Made by a program: the position numbers and the translations under genes
Assembly (NCBI GenBank): GCA_008973525.1
Contig: WACJ01000118.1
Span: forward strand, 372,001 to 436,000
Source: Stenopsyche tienmushanensis
Taxonomy: Eukaryota; Arthropoda; Insecta; Trichoptera; Stenopsychidae
DNA: 64,000 nt
Direction: 5' to 3'
Shown: positions 11,582 through 24,203 of the stretch, one piece after another
Numbering within the stretch: position 1 is the first letter of the stretch
Layout: every line of letters begins with the position of its first letter
Notes under the pieces: generated by a model
Told to the model about the DNA's origin: nothing
What the model saw: the letters and a program-made list of their open reading frames with translations, nothing else
Database searches by the model: none

Positions 11582-14500
11582 TGTTATAAAATATATCATG
11601 TAATAATACGTCTCTCGATGATAACTAGCAGCTTATATGAACGATAAAAATAGTCTTCTCGCATTTAATCGCCTGCCGTCAAAAAAGGTAAATGCCTTTC
11701 CCGCAGATGACGTGTTAGTACTGTAAATAATGTGCTTGATGTCATTAATGTTTGATCAACGGCACACATCGCTGTCGCATGTCAATAACCATTCAATGTA
11801 ATCCCAAAGCCTTTTATTTAAATTTGTCGAATATTTGTACGTGTGAATAATTTTGTCCAGCACTGTATAAACAGTCTTTCGATTTTAAGGGGGATCGGAA
11901 CGCTTCGGAGTATTCGTGCGATTTGATAATTAAATTTGCTATATGGGTCAAAAGTAGCGCAGGAATTCGAAGGAACGCCTAATAAATTCTCGATAATGCG
12001 ATGGATCTTCTTTGGGAAGCCAATCTCGGTTTTCAATTTAGTTAATAAGTATCATTTGCGTGACTTCGGAACGTTAGCACAATTGCGTCAAACAAGAACT
12101 GATAAACTCATTTGTCTAAAATCCCAACACACTGCTTATATATGGGCGAATTACAACAGCTTATTTAATGGATGTAACTATATAATTCAATGCAGACAAT
12201 GTTTGCTCTATTGGACGTTATATCTTCATCGTGATAGAAATTTATGGCCTTCGTTACCATCGACAATTTCCACGATATTGATTCCAGACTAATTACGAGA
12301 CGAAGACCCAATTAATTAATTGCTCCATAACATAGCGAACGGTCAGTAAATAAATCAAGCGAAGAAACAAAGAGCAGAAGTGTTAAATTATTTAACCTTT
12401 GAATTCAACAACACCGCGCATGTTTACAACCCTTTCTGGCGGCTTTTAAGGGCTATAAAACGATCTAATTTTTTGTGATGATCTTCGATCGAGTCATCAA
12501 GAATAAAGCGTTTTATGAATACAATAAGCGAATCGCCGAAAACTATGGGATCGATCGTTAAGTTCACGGGTGTGATATACAAAAAGCGTTTTAATATATA
12601 TGTATTTTTAAATTGAATCATCTCCAGGAACAACATATCATACTTCGACTCACCCTCCCCAATAAAGCCCCCAAAAAATTGAATTATCGTCGCAATCTAA
12701 TAGTCGAGTGTGAAGCATTATAGACGTGGGGTCCCGGCTCCGGCACGAATTCGGTTATCTTGCGGCGACAGCGGCGGTGGTCCTTGACTTATTTATGGCC
12801 GGTTAATTTAAAGGAGTGGACTGTCCGAAGGATCAGGCTTCGGGGGACTCGAGGGTCTGCAGGACGTGGAGAGGCATCTTTAATTCCTACCTTGTTATTT
12901 CGTCCGCCCACGCGGCTGATTGGAATCATTGATTGGGCAATAGGCGCGGCGAACGAGGGTTTTAGTACGCCGAAGACGCACATAAAATTTGTGTATGTGT
13001 TCGTGGAAGTTGTCCAAAGTGATGCTTGGGCTGATTATAAGCTCGGAATGAAGTATGAGGTTTGAAGACCGGGAATCCAGACAGAATTCCATGACCATAA
13101 ACATATGGCAAGAATCAATCAACTGCGTATTTATAGAAGTTGCGGTTGTGTAATCCGAAGATAACATAGACAGAATGACGGTCACTTTCAAATAGATTTT
13201 GCATTCCAAACACGATATCAAATAGATTTTATGTGATTACATGATCAATCATCAAGATGTATACATCAGGTTTTGTTATAGTGAATTAATTTTTGAACTC
13301 ATTTTACACATAAAGATTCATTTATAATTCAAATTTTGGAAAAAGGAAATGTTTAAAAAAAAAATCACTGTATAGAAATATGTAAACATAAATGTAGTTT
13401 TTAAACTGTTGTTGAATATGTTGAGAAGATGAGGCAAAATCTCTCCTATTGAAAAATCCTTATTAAAATGATAGTTAACGATCGAGTTATGGCTTTATTT
13501 ATAATTGAATAAGCAAAATGGCGAATATTTTGCAAAAATGTGCGATCATGTGAAATGGTAAATCCCTGCACAATATTTAATGCTTACTTTCATATCTTTT
13601 ATATGAAATAATTCATGAAAACAGCGTAAAAAGTATTGTATGATTGATCCCAAATATTATTGTTTTAGTTCAATAAAAAAGAGGATTTTGTATAGCATCC
13701 ATTTAAAAAATACTGAAACATTATAAATGAGATTAAAATGTTTGTTGTGAGATTGGATTGTATAATTTTAAATAGAGGCAAATTTAATATGCTATGATGA
13801 TTTCGAATAAAAAAATAAATTCGCTTGAAGTTGGCATGAAATTGAACCGATTGTCCTCTGTAAAATATGCGATTTTTTCCGTTCGATTTCAAATAAATCC
13901 GATTTTTATTTTGTATGAAGATAAACGAATGAGCCGTTCGCTTTTTTACATGCTCTGATTTATGGGCCACATTTCCGACCGCCAGCCCTTATTTATTATG
14001 AATGTGGCCGATGTAAAAATAAAATCCACTTTTAATAAATGCACATTATCCCCGAGCTAAGAATTCGTCCAGGGGTGCGGAAATTTAGTGTTTTGGTAGT
14101 CGAAGGCGACGCTGGATGAGGATGGGGTGTTGCCAGGGCGATCTCCATGACGAGGGACGAAGAAGGGCTCGGCAGTTAATAACGATCTTGGGATTTTTAA
14201 TTTCTGCATAATTATCCTGCATTGTTAACGTCCCCCGGACTATGATCGGATGTCTTTGTCTTGGACGTCGATGCGGATCTGTTCGCAGATGGTAGATGTT
14301 CTTCGAATTTGTATACGAGGAGTTACGGGATGCTGCTTTAATAAACCTGAAACCCAACACCCGCCTTAATAGTAAACCTGGTCTCGGTTTCAGCATGAAT
14401 AATATTTACCATCATCTGTATAATTCTTCACTCACCTTTTCTTGTAAACCCACACTCATCGAGATGGGGTATCTGATTCCAGCGCCTAAGATCCAATTAC

Positions 14501-15980
14501 GAGTCTGTTTGTTCGGTATTTTGATTACCTTTTGGAGGGCTTTTTACTTTGAAATATTTTTGTACGGATGTCTTCTGTTTGAATGGTACACAGAATGAGA
14601 ATCTTGGATTCGTTTGTTGAACGATAAGTACTTTTTAAAAGACTTGATTGCTATTGAACAAAGCTGGCTCGTGACCACGCGTGTAGGCGTATAACACCGT
14701 TATTATGTATCTAAATTTAATATGGATATTATACTAGCCACAAGCAATTTACTATAGGATCAGATTTATAGATAAACCATCTTATTATTCATATATTTTA
14801 TTCGTAGCAAATTAAACTGTAAAAGAAGAAAAAAAGCTATAAGACGCTTTGTGGGACAAAGTCATCTAGCATAGACAAAGTCACCTTAATGTACATCCTT
14901 TTTTCCCAAACTTTAAATATATTCCAGACCATGCAGCCATAAAACAATACAAAGCAGCCATATTCCGAGTCCAGAAAAAGCATTACAGCACAGGAGCACG
15001 CCACAAAACGAATGCAAAAACGGAAGAAACCCGTCGAATGTCGGATAGATAAACATATAAAAAATTAACTTAACGATGCTCGGATCGAACCGAGCAAATA
15101 AAAGCGCCTATAAAAGCACGATACAGTACATTGATGAATAATTTATGCTCCGTTTTTAACTCGCCCGGACGGTTCATTCATTTGCATATCAAGCCACCGG
15201 TTATTCTTAACATTATGCATAGCAACATTATCAGGGTTTAACTAACTGTTAAATGAGCACGAGGCTTTACCCCAGGCCTGGTTAAAGATGAATCGGGGGG
15301 TTGTTGGAAAAAAGGGTCGTAATGAGTAGTAACCGACGGACGGAACGGCCTTCGCGCATTGGATTTCTTCAATGGGAACGCATTTCATCTGTACGCCCGA
15401 ATGGGGGTGAAATTATTTTTAAATTCAATACAATTTTATATTATACTGGATGAAAACATCCCTTGCACACAAATAAACTTTCTATAGCTTCATTTTAATT
15501 TTGTGCTTAGACGTGATTGTATTACACGGCGGATTTCATTATTATATTACAAAATACGCGACAAACGCATAAATATTTATGCCATCGCCCGTACAAACTC
15601 ATTGTTTTGCGTTCATATATAATATTATAGAAGAGGATGTACATATTAAAAGTTAAAATATCCGATACAATTCATAAAAATTCCGACTGTTTTACTTGAG
15701 GTATACTTTACTTACGTCCTAGTCTCATCGTGCATGTGACTGTTATATGATGATGATGATATAATCAATATTTATTCAGATTTATCCAATCGGTTACCTA
15801 AAAGGCTTCAATGTAATTTTAAAGCAAGTAAGCTTTATGTAATATTTGATTTTCATCATAAAGAGTGACCTTTAAGTCACGCTTCAGCTTAAAACAATTT
15901 TAAATATTTAGTTTGAATTTTAAAATATTATAATTGACAAAGGTGATTTCAAGTAAACTAACAGTTCCATGTATAAAATA
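11582..15980. other. Spacer between the inverted pogo copies
   Basis: Mostly unique sequence. GC-rich patches occur at 12720-12960 and 14060-14290. Short frames overlap on both strands there without recognisable motifs. This would be the loop if the two pogo copies paired in RNA. Confidence 0.45.
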
Positions 15981-17097
15981 CAGTAGAACCTTAGAATTTA
16001 TCTAGGATTCTAGATTATCGACATTTGACTTTAAGCTAGTTTTGGTGACATTCAAACACTGAAAATAATGTGTAGGACTAATATTTTCTCCTCACCAATC
16101 TCTTCTACGTCTTCTTGACCTTGTTCTTTTGAGGTAGATATTTCTTTAATTATTTCTTCATCATTCAAAATTTGAAATTCAGGATCGTTTGCATCGCAGT
16201 TTAACCAATAGGTTACATCTTTTTCGTTGCATTCAGCACATATAGAAATTTGTGCTATTGCTTTCGCAATGTCTCCTTTAACAGATTCTATAGTGTTATT
16301 GGAACATGCTAAAGATCTTTTTAAAATTGTTTTTCATGATATTTTCAAAGTTGACACATTTAAAGAATTCCAACTATCTGTTTCAATGTAGCAATCTTTT
16401 AAATTCAACAATTTTGTGGAAGCTGATAACTGTTTCTTCATTTTTTTCGTCTGCTACCAATAATCGTCGAAGCATCTGATTTGATGGAAGAAATTTTACC
16501 TAGTAATAATAATGTTTTTCCTTTTTTACCTATGAAGTTTTGATATTTTTTCACTTTTGGTATGAACTGTTTTTTATATCATCGTTTAAAAACTTCTCCA
16601 TTCATTCAGGCTTTTTTCTGATGATCATATTCTACCAGAATATTTTTGATATTTCAAATCATCTGGGGTTCTTTGATTTTCCAATGACAAACAGTGGCAA
16701 TCTGTGTCCGCCAGTTGCATTTGCACGCACCATTATAGAGACAAATTCTTTACTAGTTTTGTACCCAGATGAAGTATTTTCACGTCTTGATGATAAAGAT
16801 TTGTTGGGTAGTTTTTTCCAATTTAAGCCAGTCTCATCAGCGTTGTATATAAATTGTTCATCGAATCCTTCCTTCTAAATAAATAGCTTCAATGTGTCAA
16901 TGAATGTATTTTCTGAGGGTATGGCAGAAGAAAGCTTATCCTTATGAATTTCATATTCCCTGATATGTCTATCGTATTTTGAATTTTGCAAGCCATTCCG
17001 AACTTGGTTTAAAGGTGAAATCTTTATTTAATTTTGTATTGAAAAATATTGCCTTTTTACATGGTTTTTTCATGATTTTTCACTCATAGATTCATCT
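15981..17097 (-). mobile_element. pogo/Tigger-like DNA transposon, copy 2 (defective, inverted)
   Basis: This is the same element as 10280-11581, in the opposite orientation. Its outer terminus CAGTAGAACCTTAGAATTTA begins at 15981. Reading leftwards on the minus strand from about 17097, the start matches copy 1 (AATATCAGAAGAT, then GTGAAAAATCATG), but about 100 bp of the HTH region is missing before AAAAAGGCAATATTTTTCAA. The DDE start is better kept here: FIYNADETGLNWKKLP, then LSSRRENTSSGYKTSKE, SIMVRANATGGHRLP and LFVIGKSKNPR (about 16850-16670 on the forward scale). Stops and frameshifts follow. It shares with copy 1 the LLLLGKISS lesion, the following deletion, the LKDCYIE and NCDANDPG-type tail, and the same inner limit. 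The open forward-strand frame at 16540-16878 is only an antisense shadow. Confidence 0.88.
16100..17085 (-). pseudogene. pogo/Tigger transposase pseudogene, copy 2
   Basis: These are minus-strand transposase remains in copy 2. The best stretch runs from about 16858 down to 16665 and includes the first catalytic Asp in YNADETGLNWK. The CENP-B HTH has lost about 100 bp relative to copy 1. Frame breaks occur around the central DDE region and the expected second and third catalytic residues are not readable. Because copies 1 and 2 share lesions, both probably descend from an already non-autonomous source element mobilised in trans, or from a local duplication. Confidence 0.78.
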
Positions 17098-20000
17098 TCT
17101 GATATTGCGAAGTGTTCCGTTGTATATCAAAATGATTATTCTTATATACGTACGTATTGTAGTAGAAAGTTTCAAGTCTTTTATTATTTTTCCAGTAAGA
17201 TAAGCAAGAAGGTACTGCTTCATAAATGCGCCTCGTGCATATAATCCACCCCTATGATGAAGAAGTATCGAACATGCGTTTTTCCTATGCACAGTGTTGT
17301 AAATTACCACTAATTTATTATATTGCATGGAATGCGAAATCGTGGGAAAATCTTCATGTAGTTGCATAAACGCAAACAATTTTCAAACCACCATTAAAGC
17401 GTGCCAAACGGGAAAAATCCGCTATGAAAACGCACATAAAAAATGTAAATCTATTTTCGAATAAATAAAATATAAGAACGGGGGGCTTAGGAAGATTCTC
17501 TCTCTCTCTTAGCCGATTTGAACATCCGCAACTAAACTCGTAAAAAAGTGAGTTACCACCCATGTATTATGGATCTACCGAAGTGTGGTAAGCATCCGCG
17601 GGATTCCACCCCCACGCGAGCGGGTGGGTTTTATCTCCAATTTTCTTCGACGGGGGTGGAGGGTGGACTCCCGGCCGCCGTTTACCTGTTTTAATATCGC
17701 ATTCACCTGCCCGCCACCTGTAATTATGGTAAAATTTCAAAGGAGCCAATTCGCGGCGCAGGTATTTACATATTTCATCAGATAGACAATTAGCGGTGTT
17801 ACCATTGTCATAGCTCGTTATGCTCGGATAAAAGCTAACGGAATTTATTGCGCAGTAAAAGACTGCGCCGTCTTTTGTCAACCTTAAAAAGTATTTAACG
17901 ACAATGGACGTCGATATGGAACACTAAAATTTTAATCCCGGCCGTCTTGCCGGATAAATATTTTACTAGAATAAATTTCAACCGCTCGAGGAGGCAGGGC
18001 TTAGAGGAGATACGAGCAATCGCTTTTGTTTTAAGCGGCCTGCCCAAACTTCCATCGATTTAGGCCCCTTTCTTTTTTTTTTTTTAAGGAAAATCTGTTA
18101 AGAATCAGAGGAAATGCGTACCGTAGAAGAGTGCGACAGGGATGCTCCTATGGCATTTCCTATAAAAAGAAATGAGCAAAGTTCTGGTGCGTAAACGAAA
18201 TTGGATTTCGTATTGAATTGACGGCCGAAGAGGGCGGTCAGGAAGTTAAGGAAGAAGTAAAGAAACTGTAGCATGTAGGATGACCACAAATTAATAAAGC
18301 AATAAAACACGCTTAAGAAACTTTCTAAATATAACAACAATAATTATCGAGATTTATCGGGAGAGAAACGAAAAACTTTTGCGTTATTCGGGAACTGGGT
18401 CAGGTTACATATGTATACGCCATGCGGCAATAGTCCAATTTACAACGCTCGATTGCGTGCCATTTGATAAAAATCGCATCTTGAAATACCACCCCTAAAT
18501 AATAAATAATATCATTTAAATTCGATTGAAATATCACGGCCTAAGCATGATAAATTCGCCCGATTCCATATGTTTCCATGGACAATTTATGTACCTTCAT
18601 TAGTACTAATGTTAATTTAATAAGTATTAATTACAATTTAAATTAGCTAATACAACCTGAGCGTTCTTACGGAAATACGAACGACATATTTAGGTCTGTA
18701 TCAATATCATTTTTTTGTAGTGTTTTTATAGTGATCTTGGATTTAGTTAAATTTGGGAGAGCGTAAATATCAATATTTATGATCGTTCGCCTCGATCCAG
18801 ATTTTCATCCAGAAAACGATCAAATATTAAATTCGTATTTGCTTGTATTTCAACGCAAGGATATATACAGAACGGGCTCTCATCAGCGCGTCCAAAGAGG
18901 CCACGCATCTGCAATCAGGATAAATAATTTATAGAGCCAAACATTGATGGTGTTTCAATTCATATCGACGTTTATAATCGTATTAAGAATGGATTATTAT
19001 AATTTGCGCCATTAGAAGATTAGGTTAATTAATTAGTCATCGGGGCTGAAAACCATCCTCGGGCTTTTCAAATATAAACATTCGCATCCAAAGCCTTCAG
19101 TTTATCACTACTGATTTGGGTGATTAAGGGCGATATTCAATTAATTTGGCACCGGCTAAATTTAAGTCGACCTTGTTAATGCGAATATGAATTTAGTGCC
19201 CTTGAGTCATTTCGGCAGGGGATGAATTGTGCGCAACCAAATTTATATTGGCTTCATTAAAAATTTACATCGTCGGGCTTTTACATATTCTGGCTTGTAA
19301 ATTTGTATAATTTTGTTGGCGCCTCTGTAGGTTTGTCGTCGTATTTCGATATATGGGGAGCGGGTTCCGATTTTTTCGCAGGAACTGTTGGTGACATCTC
19401 AAAAGGAAGACTAAGTCGAGGAGAACGGACGAAATTCGCATGATAAAACCCTCGAATTACACACAGGTCAGTGGATTTTGTCTGCCCCATCCCGAGCCAC
19501 CGTTTGAAGTCAGCGCCCCTTTGAGTCTGGTCGAGTGCGACTACGAACGGGAGCGCCCCTCTAACACCTCGCTAACCAAAATCGGAAAAGGGAGAGGCTT
19601 TCATTGCACGTCTGAGCAACGACATCTATGTTATTTGATTGAAAAACGACAGAAGAATTGAGCGGTTAGGAGACGACGTCATAAGCCTTCGGGAAGATAA
19701 ATTTAAATGGAACCCCTCAACCAAAAAATGCAGCCCGAATTCCGTGGCATGTAAATGCTTCGAATAGTCGAATCACCTTTATATCCAGATTTATGGAATT
19801 GTGTTCTAAATCCAAATACATTTAATTTGGGATAATTTTTTCATCATTTAAATTGTGATAAATATTATGCACAGTTGATGGAGCCGCATGCGGCTCCCTT
19901 CCAAAATCATGACAAAATATATTCATGTTATTTTGCAAAAAATATGTTTTTACACAATTACTATAAAATATCAATTTATAGTGATCCAATTGAAGGGATC

Positions 20001-22495
20001 GTATCTATATGCTTAACCATTTGATGAGTATGCACGCACATGTTGCGAGCATCGCTACATAGCGCTTTATTTACAATACCGTGCTTGTATTTCTAATAGA
20101 ATAGTATTTATGCAAATTATGATGTCAAACATTACATCTATGATCTGTTTTATTATTTTTATGACGTTTCAATTGAATTTCCAATGAAGTTTCATGAACA
20201 TAATAAATCAACTGTTTTTGATTTTTAGAGACTTTCGGTATTTACAAAATTTATATAAAAATTGTTTAACACATATTTAATATTACCTTCATTTATAACT
20301 CCTTGTACAGCTTAAGTTACATCTGTAAGTTACAATTGCTTTTATTTTGTATGATGTTTAGAATACCTAATGGTTCAACTGTGAAATCATATTAGGCTTT
20401 ATGCACAACAATAATTGAAACGAAAAAGCATCGGTGATACGCGAATCACGAAAATGATTCATGTTATTTAGATTTGATCCGATTTGCGTACCATGTTAGT
20501 GCATGAATACATTTTTCGCTATTAGATGCCAGTAAAATATTGCCATTTGAAGCACCATCTGCAAAAACTTTTTCTATCAATGGGGATTGCAAAGATAACA
20601 ATTGCAGTTGGACTTCTTGCAGCCGTAATCTACCTGGAATTTGAAAAATGGCATCCAAGCGTGCAGATAAAAGCATAGAATACACGAAATATCCATTATA
20701 AAACTATCATGTAAGTTAATTGTCAAATGATGATAAATTGTGTAAATTCAAACACATTGGATTTTGAGAAGTTTCCATGGGGTTCCAGCGCGGAATCAAT
20801 TATTTTCTACCGGATGAAGGAAATCGTGGTGAAAAGTTTCTTCGCCATTTCGGTGGAAGCAAACGTCGAAAGCATCACCTATTTTTTTTTTTTACACAAA
20901 GTTTTCTGATAGATTTACAGGGTTGCATGTAAAATAATAGTCGCGCATTCGCCACGACAAAACACAATGCGGTAGATTAAACGAGTCGCCAAAGTTCCTT
21001 CCTTGTTCATTTCGAAAGGCGCAGAAGTTTTCACGTGAAACTGGCGACGGAGAAAAACGAGAAAAAAATTACAAGATGCCAAAGAAGAGCAAAAGTTTGA
21101 ACGTATAAATGAACCACCATAAGCTCACAAAGGATTCCGTTCGCGCAGTGTGTAATTTAAAAACGTCAGCATTTCGACTCCGTACCTATGCTCCCGAACC
21201 CCAATCGACTATGAACATCGCAAAAGATCAATTTGTATCGAACCTTTATTATTTTTATTCGGGGATGCCGTGTATGGATGTCATATTTACGAAAAACCCG
21301 AGCGGAGATCGAACGAGTTCGATGGCGATCACAATTATTTCGCGTACAATCGGCCGTGTGAATTGTGTGAAAATCGGTTTTGGCCTTTCTGGGCCCAACC
21401 CCGATCGCGCTCTCGTCTCTAAAAAGGATAAACCAATATTAAATTTGGGCTCATTCAACTCTATCCCACGGTCGACAAAGATGAGAACGTTAGGAATACA
21501 ATGATATCGAATTTCAATTGTATCGCATTGTGTATTGGTCTTTAATGTCGTCTGACATATACGGTATTTAATCGAAATATTTTATAATTTCATCATGGCA
21601 AAAACTCTATTTTTTATCAAATTTACATTTGGAATTATGTCATTTAGAACAGTGTTCCCCAAATTTCAAGAAATTCAATCAGTTTCCTTCTTAAAGGAAA
21701 GATTTTGCAAAAGACTAAGCTAAAAGTCTCATTCTAAAACGGTTCCACTTGACCTTACTAAAACATTTTTTGGATGAGGGATAGATGAGTAAACTCGCAC
21801 ATATGGTGGACATATTTAGTCTACTTAATAACTTTAACTTTTCTCTCAAGGAGTTTTGTACAAATATTTTTAAAGTGAGAAATTAGGTCGATGCATTTAA
21901 AAAGAAGCTGTTTTTTGGGATTTTCGCGTACAAGAGGAGGATTTAGAAATGTTTACACTTTTGCTAAAATTTTTAATTAGTGCTGACGTTGATAGGAAAA
22001 GTATTTTAAATGTAATAAGTCAACACTTGAAGACATTGGTATTAAAATTGAATCACCATTGAAATAAAGATTATAGTGAAGGAAATATTTGGATTAATAA
22101 TTCCTTCATGAAGGACGTAATTTTATGTACTCTTCTGTATGTCCATCTGTCACAATATAAGATTTAAAAAATAACCATTTTTATTTCAGTATTAGTGGTC
22201 CGCAGGTGTAAAAAGGTTGGAGAACACTGATTAAGTAGATTCTAATCTGACGAATATGACCTGTGTAGGTTCTTGCATTTTAAAGGCCACTCGCTGCTCC
22301 AAATAATTGCATGCGAATTTTCATAACCTGTATCATTTTATGAATCATTTAAGGATAGGGACATAAGATTTTCATGCGATGGTTTTTCGCTTCCCACATA
22401 TGGTTAATCCGGGATAGGATTCAACTATATCTAGAAGCAGATGTATGCGTGAGTAGTTTAATTATCATTGATTATAAATTCGACTTATTTGCATC
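17098..22495. other. Non-coding, nothing recognised
   Basis: AT-rich with GC-richer words at 17580-17720 and 19300-19600. The open frames at 21109-21504 (plus) and 21255-21458 (minus) overlap each other and show no domain. A TC-rich run lies at 17494-17512. Confidence 0.45.
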
Positions 22496-22642
22496 CAGAA
22501 AATCAGCAAAACTTGGATCAAGATAAACAATCCAAAATATGAATATTTCCGATCTATAAAATTTTTCGTTATGGTGAAAATATTATCTGCAATCTATGTT
22601 TGAACCTTCATAGTGAGAACCCAGAATTTAATCCACTATATC
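22496..22642 (+). repeat. Dispersed repeat X, copy 1
   Basis: Aligns with 48520-48676 in the same orientation. Shared segments are CTTGGATCAAGATAA, TCNAAAATATGAAT, GAAAATTATCT-type and GAACCTTCAT, spread over about 150 bp at moderate identity. No terminus or coding potential identifies the family. Confidence 0.55.
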
Positions 22643-23997
22643 GATACACCTATTATAGTTTGCTATGAATATTTCAATCGCATTCCATATTGTATTTTTT
22701 GAGAAAATGCAAAATACATATGGAAAAATAGTTATCGATTCACAATAAAATTAATTGCCATAAAACATATTTTTTCCATATATTTTACCATGATTTTATT
22801 TATTCTGTTTGTATTTTATTTATCAAAAGACATCAGACTGAATTGTGATTTTTATCGCAGAGTTTTCTCTAGACTTTTTTATTATTATTTCGTTTCAGCT
22901 TGGTTCTAATAATTCCCATTTCCAGATTTAGGGATTTGCAAAAAAAAACACGAGTTTTGAACAACCAAACAATCCTCATAGACGATGTCAAAATTTCGTC
23001 CTCGTGTCAAGGGTACCTTTATGACAAAAGACGAGACGTAATGATGCGTGTGTGAAGAGACTCCCTAGTCCTTAAATCTTTCGAAATGCCGTCGGGATAG
23101 AGGTGTTTCAGATTTGAACCAGACAAAGAGATTTGAACAGGAGCGGCTCGTGGGGGGGCTAAGAAAGAAAATTCAGCCGAACTTCTCACCTGTGGAGAGG
23201 AGAGCGTTATTATCTGAGAGAGGAATAAGAAGAAAAAAAAGCGGAATGGAAAACTCGTGACAATGGAGGTAACTTAATGAGGTGCAGCGTAAGATGAAAC
23301 AAGTTGTACTCTGGACGAGAGGGAAGAAGAAATAAATTGTTTCCTCGGAGTACATTGATTCAATAATAAAATTGTTAAAGGCGGGGGAACCGAAATGATA
23401 CGAGAAAAATGAAAGACGTATCCAGGATAATTGAATATTCACCACTTCAGCTTATTATTAAAAATGTATTTTTTGCTGTAATGGATTCAAGCTGTAGCAT
23501 GCAGAAGGGTATCTCTTATGACACAGAATGATAGCACATCCTATGACACAATTTTCAAATAAATTCCAAATCCATTGTATTAATCATCTGACGTTTGTCT
23601 CATACTAAGAATTCATAAATAGACAATGGGATTCGATTAAAGTTGATATGAGGGATGCTTCAGGAAATAGCGAGAATAATGTTCAATTAGTCACCAACTG
23701 AGGCGAACATCGTCAAGGAAGATGTATTATTTATGTCCATTGTTATTTATCATTATCTTTCTGATGATAATCCTATTATTGCTTGGAACCAAATATTAAT
23801 ATTTAAATGCATGTATAACACATTCCCGTCAGGTTACTCATATATGTGTTTTTTAGTTACTATCGGCAGACGCGGGAGATACACCCGTGTGTCAACCATG
23901 TGTCATTTGCTTCAAAAAGAGGGTCTAACGCGATAAATATTTCAATTTTTGGTAACAGATGCCTTTACACACATAGCCCACACGATTATTTGACTAA

Positions 23998-24180
23998 ACT
24001 ATTTAGATTTGTTTGATGTACGCAACATACTCTTTCCGTTTCTGTCTACCATTCACAATCTCCGATCTGCAAGATAATCTCTTCGTTTCTGTCTCTCTTA
24101 GAGCTCAACGTACAAATGTGTACTTTCTGAATCACTGGAAATCGCTCGCAAATAGGTGACCGTACTACCATACAGGTTAA
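23998..24180 (+). mobile_element. TTAA MITE family 1, copy B (5' truncated)
   Basis: This is the right-hand part of the same family as 7066-7487. It shares TTTCTGTCTCTCTTAGAGCTC, interrupted by substitutions, then CTTTCTGAATCACTGGAA, CGCTCGCAAATAGGTGAC and a TTAA end at 24177-24180. The left half is absent or too diverged to recognise. A mariner-type terminus begins only six bases further on, at 24186. Confidence 0.68.
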
Positions 24181-24185
24181 AGATA

Positions 24186-24203
24186 TACGAACTTATTGAG
24201 TGA
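24186..24203 (-). mobile_element. mariner-type terminus relic next to MITE copy B
   Basis: On the minus strand TCACTCAATAAGTTCGTA is identical over 18 bases to the mariner element 2 terminus at 58448. Its interior side is immediately replaced by the right end of TTAA MITE copy B, so only the terminus survives. Confidence 0.6.

Noticed and set aside
16540..16878. 112-codon plus-strand frame.
   Set aside because: It is antisense to the pogo/Tigger transposase remnant on the minus strand.
20464..20685. 73-codon minus frame whose translation looks somewhat protein-like.
   Set aside because: No domain recognised and no consensus splice sites seen; not enough to call.
21109..21504. 131-codon plus-strand frame overlapping a 67-codon minus frame.
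   Set aside because: No family signature and no coding asymmetry between strands.
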